Shown: positions 9,442-17,988, numbered from the stretch's first letter. The stretch: DNA of 64,000 nt from Pedobacter caeni (GCF_900129215.1 NZ_FQUQ01000002.1:248001-312000); one strand, 5' to 3'. Translations and numbers: made by a program. Notes: generated from the sequence alone by a model not told the origin.

Positions 9442-9598
9442 AGTTAATTCAGATATGACCTGTTAATAACGCTTCATCTAATTAATCACCACCATTAATT
9501 ATTTGATTTATAAAGGTATGCCGACAAATGTTTTTCATGAACGGATCGCAACCATATTTAAAAATTATAAATTGAAATATTAATTAACCCTTGCAGTG

Positions 9599-9658
9599 AT
9601 GATTAAATCTACAAAATTCTGTACCACTATTCGATGTTGCCATTTCATGGCAGCCTGA
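9599..9658 (+). CDS. Candidate Cys-rich leader peptide 1 (19 aa)
   Basis: The ORF encodes MIKSTKFCTTIRCCHFMAA, with three Cys codons, two of them adjacent (9635-9640). It lies 108 bases upstream of the first thioredoxin-like gene. A stable hairpin (9636-9654) overlaps codons CC-HFMA and the end of the ORF, the geometry expected if ribosome stalling at Cys codons affects RNA folding. Cys-rich leader ORFs acting as attenuators are known from Actinobacteria; their use here is inference. There is no obvious Shine-Dalgarno, which is common in this phylum. Confidence 0.4.
   Translation: MIKSTKFCTTIRCCHFMAA
9636..9654 (+). promoter_or_regulatory. Hairpin overlapping the Cys-rich leader ORF
   Basis: GTTGCCAT and ATGGCAGC pair over 8 positions (one G-T) around a TTC loop. 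No T-tract follows directly, so it is not a classical terminator. Its position on the Cys codons suggests a translation-coupled switch. Confidence 0.45.
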
Positions 9659-9765
9659 TTTGCTCTGATCCAAAACCACCACGGATCTTTCACCACCATT
9701 GAGCAGTTTTTCATTAATAAACTTAAAAACTAACAACCTGATTACAATTAACTAATCCAAAAACA

Positions 9766-11064
9766 ATGGAGACTAAAAATTACTTAAAGGAGTTTAAGAC
9801 CCTTGCGGCTACTCTTATGTTTAGTGGTGCCGCTTTTGCAGGCACTATAAAGCCCTTTCCTAAGCAAGGGATATGGCGTGGTGTCTTTAACGTCAGCGAA
9901 TCACAGGTTCCTTTTAATTTTGAATTGAAGGGAAAGGATACGAAAACGGCAGTATTTACCCTGATTAACGGTTCCCGAAGGGACGATTTCCATGTAGAAA
10001 GAAGAGGCCCGGATTCTATTTACATCAAAATGAATACCTATGATGCTGCCTTGGTAGCTAAAATAGAAGAAGATGGCAGATTAAGTGGCGAATACCGTAG
10101 CCTGGTACCGGGTTTTAGAGGCAATTCACTTCCCTTTATTGCAGAACATGGTAAATCGTACCGTTTTGTTGAGCCAGGTAAAGACATTGCTCCGGCAACT
10201 GACCTTACCGGAAAATGGGAAATAAAAACATATACTAAAGAGGCCGTTCCGGCTTCGATTGCGATTCTTAAACAAAAGGGAAATAAACTTACAGGAGTGA
10301 TCATGACGGTTGTTGGCGATACCCGGGAACTTGAAGGAACTGTTCAGGGAAATGAATTCCAGCTGTCTGGCTTTACTGGTCCAAGTCCTTTTATCATCAA
10401 AGGAATCATTAATGACGACAAGAGTATCTCCGGTGAACAGGGATTTGGGATCTATAAAAACCTCAAGTTCGACGCGGTTAAGAATGAGAAAGTAGAGCTC
10501 CCTGATCCATATGCCCTTACTTTTCTGAAACCGGGAGCTAAATTTGGCTTCACTTTTCCAGATCTGAACGGGAAGCCTGTATCTTTAACTGACGATAAGT
10601 ACAAGGGCAAAGTAGTCATCATAGAGACCATTGGTACCTGGTGTCCTAACTGTACAGATCAGACAATATTTCTTTCTCCATGGTTTAAAAAGAACCAGCA
10701 GCGGGGCGTTGAGGCTATTGCAATTGGCTTTGAGCAGAAAGATGACCTGGAATATGCGAAATATACCCTTGGCAAGCTGAGAGATAAATACGGAATCACT
10801 TACGACATCTTATTTGGTGGTATTGCGGATAAGAAAGTCGTTGCCGAAAAGTTGCCTGCACTGAATAAATTCATCGCATTTCCTACTACCATTATTATCG
10901 ACAGGAAAGGTGAAGTGAGAGAGATTTACACCGGCTATACCGGAACTGTAACAGGTACTTATTACGCTGACTACGAGAAAAAATTCAACAAAGTACTGGA
11001 TGAACTCCTGGCCGAACCGATTCCTGCGGAATTCACTTCAACCTCATCATCAAAAAGCAAATAG
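9766..11064 (+). CDS. TlpA-like periplasmic thioredoxin-fold protein with N-terminal beta domain (copy 1)
   Basis: This is an exported thiol-disulfide protein. A signal segment ends near residue 25 (SGAAFAG). A lipocalin-like beta-rich region (about 35-250) contains repeated GxWRG / LTGKWEI-type strands. The C-terminal TlpA/AhpC-TSA domain (about 258-420) carries the active site WCPNC at residues 292-296 and the cis-proline loop AFPTTIIIDRKGEVREIYTGYTG. WCPNC differs from the usual WCGPC or WCPPC. A near copy starts two bases after the stop, so the pair arose by tandem duplication and is co-translated. It lies behind the SAM riboswitch and Cys-rich leader 1. The thiol substrate is unknown; reduction of periplasmic or heme-protein cysteines is plausible. 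Confidence 0.88.
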   Translation: METKNYLKEFKTLAATLMFSGAAFAGTIKPFPKQGIWRGVFNVSESQVPFNFELKGKDTKTAVFTLINGSRRDDFHVERRGPDSIYIKMNTYDAALVAKIEEDGRLSGEYRSLVPGFRGNSLPFIAEHGKSYRFVEPGKDIAPATDLTGKWEIKTYTKEAVPASIAILKQKGNKLTGVIMTVVGDTRELEGTVQGNEFQLSGFTGPSPFIIKGIINDDKSISGEQGFGIYKNLKFDAVKNEKVELPDPYALTFLKPGAKFGFTFPDLNGKPVSLTDDKYKGKVVIIETIGTWCPNCTDQTIFLSPWFKKNQQRGVEAIAIGFEQKDDLEYAKYTLGKLRDKYGITYDILFGGIADKKVVAEKLPALNKFIAFPTTIIIDRKGEVREIYTGYTGTVTGTYYADYEKKFNKVLDELLAEPIPAEFTSTSSSKSK

Positions 11065-11066
11065 CC

Positions 11067-12377
11067 ATGAGACCTATATTATTTAAATTATCAGGTTTCG
11101 CAATGGCCAGCCTGATCAGTATTTCCAGCTTAGGAGCAGAAAAAACACCCATTAAAATAACCAAACCGATATTTATAAAACAAGGTGTTTGGAGAGGGGT
11201 ATTTAAAGTAAGTGAATTTGAAGTGCCTTTTAATTTTGAGGTAAAAGGAAAAGACGCCAATAGTGCTGTTTTTACCTTGCTTAACGGAACAAGAAGAGAT
11301 GATTTTCATGTAAAGCAGGTTGGAGCGGATTCGTTATTCATCAAGATGAATACCTATGATGCGGCGCTTGTTGCCAAAATTGAAAGTGATGGTACCCTTT
11401 CCGGAGAATATCGTAGTCTTGTTCCCGGATTCAGAGGCAACTCTTTACCGTTTACCGCAGAGCAGGGGAAAAGCTATCGCTTTGTGGAGCCGGGAAAAGA
11501 TATTGCACCGGCAGCAAACCTTACCGGAAAATGGGAACTTAAGGGTTTTTCTAAGGAAGCTGTTCCGAACAAAGTCGCGATCCTGAAACAAACCGGTAAT
11601 AAGTTAACCGGTGTAATTTTACAGGTAACAGGTGATAGCAGGGAGCTTGAAGGAACAGTACAAGGCAATGAGTTCGTGCTTTCCGGCTTTACCGGACCTA
11701 GTCCGAAGATCTACCACGGTAAAATCAATGAAGATGGAACCCTTTCCGGAGAGATTAGTCAGGGCATTTATGATAATCTGAAGTTTACTGGTGTAAAGGA
11801 TGCCGCAGCAGAACTTCCTGATCCATACAAACTTACTTTTTTAAAAGAAGGTTATAAAAAACTGGATTTTACCTTTCCTGATCTTACCGGAAAGCCTGTT
11901 TCTTTAACCGATGATAAATATAAAGGCAAGGTTGTCATTGTTGAGCTGGTGGGGACCTGGTGCCCGAACTGCACTGATCAGACCATTTTCCTTTCTCCAT
12001 GGTTCAATAAAAATAAACAGCGGGGAGTAGAAGCCATTGCTATTGGCTTTGAGCAAAAAGACGACCTGGAATATGGGAAGTATACCCTTGGTAAACTCCG
12101 AGATAAGTACGATATCAAGTATGATATTCTGTTTGGAGGTCTGGCTGATAAGCGCCTTGTGGCCGACAAGCTGCCGGCCCTGAATAAATTCGTGGCCTAC
12201 CCAACTACCATCATTATCGACCGTAAAGGTGAAGTGAGAGAGATTTATACCGGTTATACTGGTCAGGTAACAGGTAAATACTACGAAGAATACGAGAAGA
12301 AATTTAATAAACTGCTGGATGAACTGATCGCAGAGCCGATACCTGTATCGGGCGGAACAGTATCATCAGGTAAATAA
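11067..12377 (+). CDS. TlpA-like periplasmic thioredoxin-fold protein with N-terminal beta domain (copy 2)
   Basis: This is a tandem paralog of the preceding gene, alike along nearly its whole length (shared stretches such as MNTYDAALVAKIE, GEYRSLVPGFRGNSLPF and KGEVREIYTGYTG). It has a signal peptide (MRPILFKLSGFAMASLISISSLGA), the N-terminal beta region, and a C-terminal thioredoxin-fold domain with the same WCPNC site at residues 298-302. The intergenic space is two bases. Divergence is concentrated at the signal peptide, the linker near residues 205-265 and the C-terminal tail. Both copies keep both active-site cysteines, so neither looks degenerate. YceI follows 44 bases later. Confidence 0.88.
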   Translation: MRPILFKLSGFAMASLISISSLGAEKTPIKITKPIFIKQGVWRGVFKVSEFEVPFNFEVKGKDANSAVFTLLNGTRRDDFHVKQVGADSLFIKMNTYDAALVAKIESDGTLSGEYRSLVPGFRGNSLPFTAEQGKSYRFVEPGKDIAPAANLTGKWELKGFSKEAVPNKVAILKQTGNKLTGVILQVTGDSRELEGTVQGNEFVLSGFTGPSPKIYHGKINEDGTLSGEISQGIYDNLKFTGVKDAAAELPDPYKLTFLKEGYKKLDFTFPDLTGKPVSLTDDKYKGKVVIVELVGTWCPNCTDQTIFLSPWFNKNKQRGVEAIAIGFEQKDDLEYGKYTLGKLRDKYDIKYDILFGGLADKRLVADKLPALNKFVAYPTTIIIDRKGEVREIYTGYTGQVTGKYYEEYEKKFNKLLDELIAEPIPVSGGTVSSGK

Positions 12378-12421
12378 TAAAAACACAATTCAAATAATTT
12401 AAACCACCAAACCAAGAAATC

Positions 12422-13054
12422 ATGAATCGTTTACAGTATTTAATTCTTATCATTTTTGCAGTTTCATTAAGTGCATTCCGGATAGCCAGTGATCCTAAGC
12501 CTGGTAAAACCAGTTCCGTGTCAGGGAAAGCAATAGTTTACAAGGTTGATGAACAGAGCAGTAAGGTAACCTGGCTGGCTAAAAAAGTGACTGGCCAACA
12601 TTCCGGCAATGTTAAAGTAAGCAATGGCACTTTAACACTTGACAACAATGTATTGAAAGGAGGAAGCTTTGATATTGATACCCGTACCATTTCAGTTACT
12701 GACATTACCGATGCGGAGACCAATGGGAAACTGCTTGGACATCTGAAGAGTGATGATTTCTTCTCTGTTGAAAAATTTCCTGCTGCTAAGTTTGTGATCA
12801 GTTCTGCTAAACCCGCAGGTACAGGTAAATATGAGGTGACAGGTAAATTAACCATCAAAGGGATTACCAATGAGGTGACTTTCCCCGCAACAGTCAAAAC
12901 TGAAGGCAATAAAGTGCAGGCTGATGCAAAGATTACCATAGACAGGACCAAATATGGGATCAAGTTCAGGTCTAAAAATTTCTTTGAGAACTTAGGCGAC
13001 AAGACCATTTATGATGATTTTGACCTGAATGTAACGCTGAATGCGACCAAATAG
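12422..13054 (+). CDS. YceI-family periplasmic lipid-binding-like protein
   Basis: This is a lipocalin-like YceI domain protein of 210 residues with a signal peptide (residues 1-21). The domain begins at about residue 38 (VYKVDEQSSKVTWLAKKVTGQHSGNVKVSNG) and shows the family signatures DAETNGKLLGHLKSDDFFSVEKFPAAKFVIS, LTIKGITNEVTFPATV and IDRTKYGIKFRSKNFFENLGDKTIYDDFDL. Known relatives bind isoprenoids such as polyprenyl pyrophosphate or quinone-like ligands. A strong hairpin (13066-13099) follows, so this probably ends the riboswitch-headed transcript. Confidence 0.92.
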   Translation: MNRLQYLILIIFAVSLSAFRIASDPKPGKTSSVSGKAIVYKVDEQSSKVTWLAKKVTGQHSGNVKVSNGTLTLDNNVLKGGSFDIDTRTISVTDITDAETNGKLLGHLKSDDFFSVEKFPAAKFVISSAKPAGTGKYEVTGKLTIKGITNEVTFPATVKTEGNKVQADAKITIDRTKYGIKFRSKNFFENLGDKTIYDDFDLNVTLNATK

Positions 13055-13065
13055 TCCTTAATCGA

Positions 13066-13099
13066 ACAAGGGTGTCTCTTAAATTTCAGACACCCTTGT
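13066..13099 (+). terminator. Strong hairpin after yceI
   Basis: A perfect 12-bp inverted repeat (ACAAGGGTGTCT / AGACACCCTTGT) encloses a 10-base loop 11 bases after the YceI stop. It likely terminates the SAM-riboswitch transcript, although downstream genes may be reached by read-through. Confidence 0.75.
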
Positions 13100-13168
13100 C
13101 ATTTGAACCAAAAGCAATGAACGTGCTCATTGTCGCTTCGTAACCTTTGAAAAACAATTGTAATTCTG

Positions 13169-14128
13169 ATGAAAAATAATAAAACAGCCGTCTTTCTTTT
13201 TTTGAGCACAGTGTTCCTCGTGCTGGTTGGTTTCCAGAACGATGATCCGGGCGAACTGACCACAAAAGAGAAATTGGGTGAAAAGCTGTTTTTTGACCCC
13301 ATCTTATCAAAAGACCGCACAATAAGTTGTGCTTCCTGTCATAAGCCGGAGTTTGCTTTTGCAGATACATCTGCAGTGAGTCTGGGGGTTGACGGAACTA
13401 AAGGCGAACGGAATACTCCCGGAATTACCAACTTATCCGGCCGGCCAAATCTTTTCTGGGATGGCAGATCGGCATCATTGGAACATCAGGCTTTACAACC
13501 TATTCAAAATCCGGTAGAAATGAACCTGTCTATTGCTGAAGCGATAAAACGGTTAAATGACAATCATATTTATGCTGCTGCTTTTCAACGTGTTTTTAAG
13601 GGACCAGCCACAGATAAACATTTAGGTGCTGCTCTTGCTGCATTTGAGCGTACAATGGAAACGGCAAATAGCCCTTACGACAGATACATCAATGGCGACG
13701 ATCATGCCATATCTGCTGCTGCAGTTCGTGGGCGCATGTTGTTCATTGGAAAGGCCAATTGTAATACCTGTCATTCCGGGGAGGATTTTACTGCAGACCG
13801 GTTTAAAAGTATTGGTCTTTATAACGGAAAGGAACTGAATGATATGGGCAGGTTTGTGGTCACTAAGGACAGTGCTCACCTGGGTGACTTTAAAATTCCT
13901 GGTCTGAGAAATGTAGCCCTTACTGCTCCTTATATGCATAACGGAATGTTTAAAACCCTGAAGGAGGTAATTTCATATTATAATAATCCTGATGCGATTG
14001 TAAAAAACGGGAAGAATCGTGACCTGGCATTGAGTAAACCCCTGGGACTAAGCGATGAAGAAATCTCTGACATCGAAACTTTTCTTAGAGCCCTAACTGA
14101 TGATCGTTTTGCTAAAGTTAACAGATAA
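13169..14128 (+). CDS. Di-heme cytochrome c peroxidase / MauG-like protein
   Basis: This is a periplasmic di-heme peroxidase family protein that would reduce hydrogen peroxide or oxidise a protein substrate. An N-terminal hydrophobic segment (about 6-20) exports or anchors it. The two heme-binding motifs are CASCH at residues 54-58 and CNTCH at 198-202. Other family hallmarks include LGEKLFFDPILSKDRTISC, RNTPGITNLSGRPNLFWDGR, FKIPGLRNVALTAPYMHNG and LGLSDEEISDIETFLRALT. At 319 residues it matches bacterial CcpA length. It lies between the YceI terminator and the second Cys-rich leader. Covalent heme attachment would need the cytochrome c maturation pathway, to which TlpA-like thiol reductants contribute, so linkage to the thioredoxin-like genes is sensible. 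Confidence 0.92.
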   Translation: MKNNKTAVFLFLSTVFLVLVGFQNDDPGELTTKEKLGEKLFFDPILSKDRTISCASCHKPEFAFADTSAVSLGVDGTKGERNTPGITNLSGRPNLFWDGRSASLEHQALQPIQNPVEMNLSIAEAIKRLNDNHIYAAAFQRVFKGPATDKHLGAALAAFERTMETANSPYDRYINGDDHAISAAAVRGRMLFIGKANCNTCHSGEDFTADRFKSIGLYNGKELNDMGRFVVTKDSAHLGDFKIPGLRNVALTAPYMHNGMFKTLKEVISYYNNPDAIVKNGKNRDLALSKPLGLSDEEISDIETFLRALTDDRFAKVNR

Positions 14129-14131
14129 AAT

Positions 14132-14191
14132 ATGCAAATAAACGGCTGCACTTTCATGATCCGGTTTACCTCACAATGCCTGTGTCCCTAG
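14132..14191 (+). CDS. Candidate Cys-rich leader peptide 2 (19 aa)
   Basis: The ORF encodes MQINGCTFMIRFTSQCLCP, three Cys in 19 residues with CLC just before the stop; an internal ATG at 14156 gives an 11-residue alternative. It begins 3 bases after the peroxidase stop and ends 138 bases before the TonB receptor start. A small hairpin (14186-14196) overlaps its last codons and stop, as with leader 1 at 9599. The shared length, Cys content and position upstream of a major gene suggest Cys-dependent control; this is inference. Confidence 0.4.
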   Translation: MQINGCTFMIRFTSQCLCP

Positions 14192-14284
14192 CAGGGGAAA
14201 TAACAATGAAAAGACTGGCCATTTCAATGCCAGTACTTAAATAACCACATCATGATCTACTTTATTAATACCTGAAAACAGGTA
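14186..14284 (+). promoter_or_regulatory. Hairpin-rich leader of the TonB receptor gene
   Basis: Three perfect inverted repeats lie in line. CCCT/AGGG (14186-14196) overlaps the leader-2 stop. ACTGGC/GCCAGT (14214-14234) has a 9-base loop. TACCTG/CAGGTA (14269-14284) has an AAAA loop. Together they could form mutually exclusive or stacked structures in the leader of the 14330 gene. None carries a clean T-tract. Confidence 0.4.
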
Positions 14285-14329
14285 AGGGGGATATCCTTTT
14301 GCCTTGTTTATTCATACCTAAACTATTAA

Positions 14330-17107
14330 ATGAAAACTATGAAACAAATTATACCCTTCTTTTTGCTGTTGGGCATCCTGGCACCCCGGAGCTTGTTTGC
14401 ACAGCAAAGAACGCTAACAGGAACAGTAACCTCCACAGAAGATGGCCGGCCGATACCAGGTGTGTCGGTGGTGATTAAGGGGTTAAACGGTGGTGCAATT
14501 ACAAAACCAGATGGCACTTTTAAACTGTCTGTCCGAAATGCAAAATCCCTGATCTTTTCCTATGTAAGTTATGAAACACAGGAGATAGAAATTGGAAGTT
14601 CAACTGATTTGAAAATTAACCTGAAACCCCTTGATGGCGATCTTGATGAAGTCCAGATTGTTGGTTCGCGTAATGCCGGTCGTACTAAACTCAATTCTGC
14701 TGTTCCGGTTGACATTATCGATGTCAAAGGTCTGCAGGAATCAGCACCACAGGTAAGTGTGACGCAATTGCTGCAATATGTATCACCATCCTTTCACTCC
14801 TCTGTTTCAGGTGGGGGCGATGCAGCATCAGCAACTTCAACTGTTCAGTTAAAAGGCCTGGGAGTTGATCAGGTACTGGTACTCATTAATGGCAAGAGAA
14901 GACATAAAAGTTCCAATATCAGCTGGGGTGGATTGGGTAATGGTGCTACTGGCTACGATCTGAATTCCATCCCGACAGGTTCTATTGACCGGATTGAAAT
15001 CCTTCGTGATGGTGCTGCTGCACAATATGGTTCTGATGCTATTGCGGGAGTAATTAACATCGTACTTAAAAAAACAACGGATGAGCTGTCTGTTAATACC
15101 ACCGCGAGTACCCGCAGAAGAGGAGATGGAACTACTACACGTACAAGCAGTAACTATGGTGTTAAACTGGGTAATAAAGGTGGATTTTTAAATGTCACCG
15201 GGGAGTTTGCTACCCAGGCAGTTTCGCTTCCTGCAGGAAATGATGAGGCTGGTGTATATATTGGCCCTGCTTACGGTGGAGGCGCAAATACGCGTGGTTT
15301 TGATCAGATCTATACCCGGGAAATTGATGATGCTATTTTAGCCAGTCGTGGTATTGACCGTCATTTCTTTGATCAAAGGGGTGGTACCAATAAAGCGATT
15401 GACGGGCTGTTGTTTTACAATGCTTCTGTCCCGTTAAAAGAAGGTGTAGAGCTTTATTCTTTTGGAGGGATTAGTCACCGTAACTCTCAGTTTACTGCGG
15501 TCTACCGGTTGCCAGGCTGGACAGAACGAAACAATACTTTCATCTATCCGGATGGCTTTTTACCAGCAATGGACAACATCATCACCGATAAGTCTTTCGC
15601 CTTTGGTCTGAAAGCTAAAGTAAAAGACTGGAATGTGGACATTTCCAATGTATATGGGAATAACGATTTTGGAAATGTGATCACCAACACGCTGAACGCC
15701 AGTTTGGGCTTAAAAACACCACGTAAGTTTGATGCAGGAAGTTACAATGCCAGTCAGAATACAGCCAGTTTAGATTTTAGCCGGTTTTTTGATCAGGTAT
15801 TAAAAGGGCTGAATGTCGCTTTTGGCGGACAGTACCGGGTTGAAACCTATCAGATCATTGCGGGAGAAGAGGGATCATACATTAAAGGGGATCTTCGGCC
15901 TATTTATGGGGTAGATTATACCACAGGAGGTATTCCCTATCAGACCAATTTAGGCAGTACGCCACTTAACGGGCTTTCTCCCGGTTCACAAATCCATGCC
16001 GGATTCAGACCAGGCAATGAGGTAAATGTGAACCGTTCGATCTCTGCGGGTTATATTGATGCCGAATTGAATGTGACCAGTAAGTGGTTAATCTCGGGAG
16101 CTTTGCGGGTGGAGAACTATTCCGATTTTGGAAGCGTGACCACATATAAAGGAGCTACCCGGTATAGCTTTGCCAACTGGCTAGGTATTCGGGGCTCTGT
16201 TAATACTGGATTCAGAGCCCCCGATCTGGCACAATTCTACTATACCGAAACTTCCACTACTTTTCAGAATGGCGTTGCTATAGATCAGGTAACGGCCAAT
16301 AATGTGAATCCGGCTACAAGGGCTTTAGGTATTCCTGCACTTAAACCAGAGAAGTCCAAAGGATATACAGCAGGTTTCACTTCGCAGCCCATACCGAATG
16401 TTGAGCTTACGGTAGACGCTTACCAAATTGATGTGGAAGACCGCGTGGGGAATACGGGCCGGTTTTCTGCAACAGATATCAACCTGCCGGCAGATGTCAG
16501 AGCTTTGTTTGTTCAGACCGGAACGGTACAGGCCAAGTTCTTTTACAACTCTTTCAGCACCAGAACAAGGGGGCTGGAGTTTACAGGAAGTTATAGATTT
16601 CTCTTTCCCAATGGAGCCAATGCCAGTCTTGTTGCCGGCGCTAATTTTCAAAAGTCGGAGCTGACCAAAGTGAATACCCCAAAGGGATTGGAAGCTTACC
16701 GATATATCATTTTTGATGAGTCTGAAAAAGCAAGGGTGACCAGTAATATTCCTGCCCAAAAGGTAACACTTCAGGGGACTTACAGCTATAAAAGGTTCAA
16801 TGCGTTATTGCGTACGGTATACTTTGGAAAGGTGACGAGTGTGTCGCAGCTGAATGCTAAATTTCCACAACCTGATTATTATTATCAAACCTTTAGCCCG
16901 ATATGGATTACTGATATTTCTGCAGGTTACAGAATCACACCAAAGATCCTGGCCACAATCGGGGCGAATAATTTGTTTAATGTATTAGGAGATTATTCTA
17001 TCCCCGCACCCGGGAGTAACATTACGCGCAATCAAGGTCCCGGTGGAACACAGGCCGGTACCACAACAGGAATCCAGCCATTTATAAGATTGTCAGCACG
17101 ATTATAA
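14330..17107 (+). CDS. TonB-dependent outer membrane receptor (non-SusC type)
   Basis: This is an outer-membrane active transporter powered by TonB. It has a signal peptide (ending SLFAQQ, about residue 26) and a carboxypeptidase-regulatory-like domain (RTLTGTVTSTEDGRPIPGVSVVI, to about 105). A TonB-box-like segment (LDEVQIVGSRN) precedes a plug with VQLKGLGVDQVLVLINGKRRH, SIDRIEILRDGAAAQYGSDAIAGVINIVLKK. The barrel extends to residue 925. The plug style resembles general siderophore/nutrient receptors rather than SusC, and no SusD follows; instead there is a DUF4397 lipoprotein 20 bases downstream. The substrate is not readable. Location behind Cys-rich leader 2 and the riboswitch region suggests an organosulfur compound, which is inference. 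Confidence 0.92.
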   Translation: MKTMKQIIPFFLLLGILAPRSLFAQQRTLTGTVTSTEDGRPIPGVSVVIKGLNGGAITKPDGTFKLSVRNAKSLIFSYVSYETQEIEIGSSTDLKINLKPLDGDLDEVQIVGSRNAGRTKLNSAVPVDIIDVKGLQESAPQVSVTQLLQYVSPSFHSSVSGGGDAASATSTVQLKGLGVDQVLVLINGKRRHKSSNISWGGLGNGATGYDLNSIPTGSIDRIEILRDGAAAQYGSDAIAGVINIVLKKTTDELSVNTTASTRRRGDGTTTRTSSNYGVKLGNKGGFLNVTGEFATQAVSLPAGNDEAGVYIGPAYGGGANTRGFDQIYTREIDDAILASRGIDRHFFDQRGGTNKAIDGLLFYNASVPLKEGVELYSFGGISHRNSQFTAVYRLPGWTERNNTFIYPDGFLPAMDNIITDKSFAFGLKAKVKDWNVDISNVYGNNDFGNVITNTLNASLGLKTPRKFDAGSYNASQNTASLDFSRFFDQVLKGLNVAFGGQYRVETYQIIAGEEGSYIKGDLRPIYGVDYTTGGIPYQTNLGSTPLNGLSPGSQIHAGFRPGNEVNVNRSISAGYIDAELNVTSKWLISGALRVENYSDFGSVTTYKGATRYSFANWLGIRGSVNTGFRAPDLAQFYYTETSTTFQNGVAIDQVTANNVNPATRALGIPALKPEKSKGYTAGFTSQPIPNVELTVDAYQIDVEDRVGNTGRFSATDINLPADVRALFVQTGTVQAKFFYNSFSTRTRGLEFTGSYRFLFPNGANASLVAGANFQKSELTKVNTPKGLEAYRYIIFDESEKARVTSNIPAQKVTLQGTYSYKRFNALLRTVYFGKVTSVSQLNAKFPQPDYYYQTFSPIWITDISAGYRITPKILATIGANNLFNVLGDYSIPAPGSNITRNQGPGGTQAGTTTGIQPFIRLSARL

Positions 17108-17127
17108 AAATTATAACAGAAGATATT

Positions 17128-17988
17128 ATGAAACTAAATTCTATAAAAAACGCTTTGTTGCTGGTTGTCAGTTTGCCGCTATTACTGGCCTGTGATAAAA
17201 ATGATTATCTGGATATTGATGCCTCTGAAAGACCTCCATTAAATGCTAAAGTGAAATTTATAAATGCAAGGGCTACCGCTGTACCTGTTCATTTTTGGGA
17301 TTTTACCAGGCAGGTAACGACTGTAACCGTAACACGTAATGGTAGCACAGCTTACCTGGATACCCAGTATGGAAAAGTGCAGTATAATTTAACGGAAGGG
17401 ACAGGTACCACGTATAAAGCTTCCTATGTATTTGGTGGGAGTGCCACTTTCGTACAGGAAACAAATACTTCTTCTTTTTCGGGACCAAATGGACCAATAG
17501 CAACGTATTATCATACCCTTTTTGCAGTGCCGAAATTGAAGCCGAGTACGCTGAATCCGGGTAATACGGATAGTCTTATATTGGTTTATGATGATCTTAC
17601 AGCCCCTTCTGCTGGTAAGGTAAAGTTAAGGTTTGCAAACTTTGTAACTAGGGCAGGTACTGTTGATCTGGCTTATGTGGGCGGAGCTTCAATCTTTACC
17701 AGTGTTGGATATGGATCATTCGGAGAGCAGACCATTATTCCCTATACGAATGGGAAATCGCCAGAGAATATACCCGGCTTAAGCTGGAGAACGTTAGGGC
17801 CTTTTAAAGAGATAAATGCAGGCACTGGCCAGAATCTGGAAGTCAGGAATAATACTGGTGGAGTGGTATTGCCTGTAACTGGTTTGAGAGGGATTAATTT
17901 TGAAGCAGGCAAGATATATACGATTTTTATAAATAACGTTAACGGAGATTTAAACTTTAATGCGACAGTAGTAGCGCAAGATTTATAA
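17128..17988 (+). CDS. DUF4397-containing lipoprotein
   Basis: This is a predicted lipoprotein with lipobox LLAC and the lipidated Cys at residue 22. The mature part carries a DUF4397-type beta-sandwich (LNAKVKFINARATAVPVHFWD, later KVKLRFANFVTRAGTVDLAYVGGASIFTSVGYGSF). DUF4397 proteins have no settled function but often act as surface-attached partners. It lies 20 bases after the TonB receptor and is surely co-transcribed, so it may be the receptor's surface partner in place of a SusD. Length is 286 residues. Confidence 0.82.
   Translation: MKLNSIKNALLLVVSLPLLLACDKNDYLDIDASERPPLNAKVKFINARATAVPVHFWDFTRQVTTVTVTRNGSTAYLDTQYGKVQYNLTEGTGTTYKASYVFGGSATFVQETNTSSFSGPNGPIATYYHTLFAVPKLKPSTLNPGNTDSLILVYDDLTAPSAGKVKLRFANFVTRAGTVDLAYVGGASIFTSVGYGSFGEQTIIPYTNGKSPENIPGLSWRTLGPFKEINAGTGQNLEVRNNTGGVVLPVTGLRGINFEAGKIYTIFINNVNGDLNFNATVVAQDL

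Larger units (their letters stand above)
9442..9765 (+). other. Long leader region between the 56-aa ORF and the first thioredoxin-like gene
   Basis: This 324-base stretch has no normal-sized gene. It holds a 21-codon ORF at 9518 that I regard as chance, the Cys-rich 19-codon ORF at 9599-9658 and the hairpin overlapping its end. It would be transcribed as the leader of the 9766 gene if the riboswitch transcript reads through. Confidence 0.5.

Noticed and set aside
9518..9583. A 21-codon ORF (MPTNVFHERIATIFKNYKLKY)
   Set aside because: It has no Cys codons, no structure around it and no recognisable features; most likely chance.
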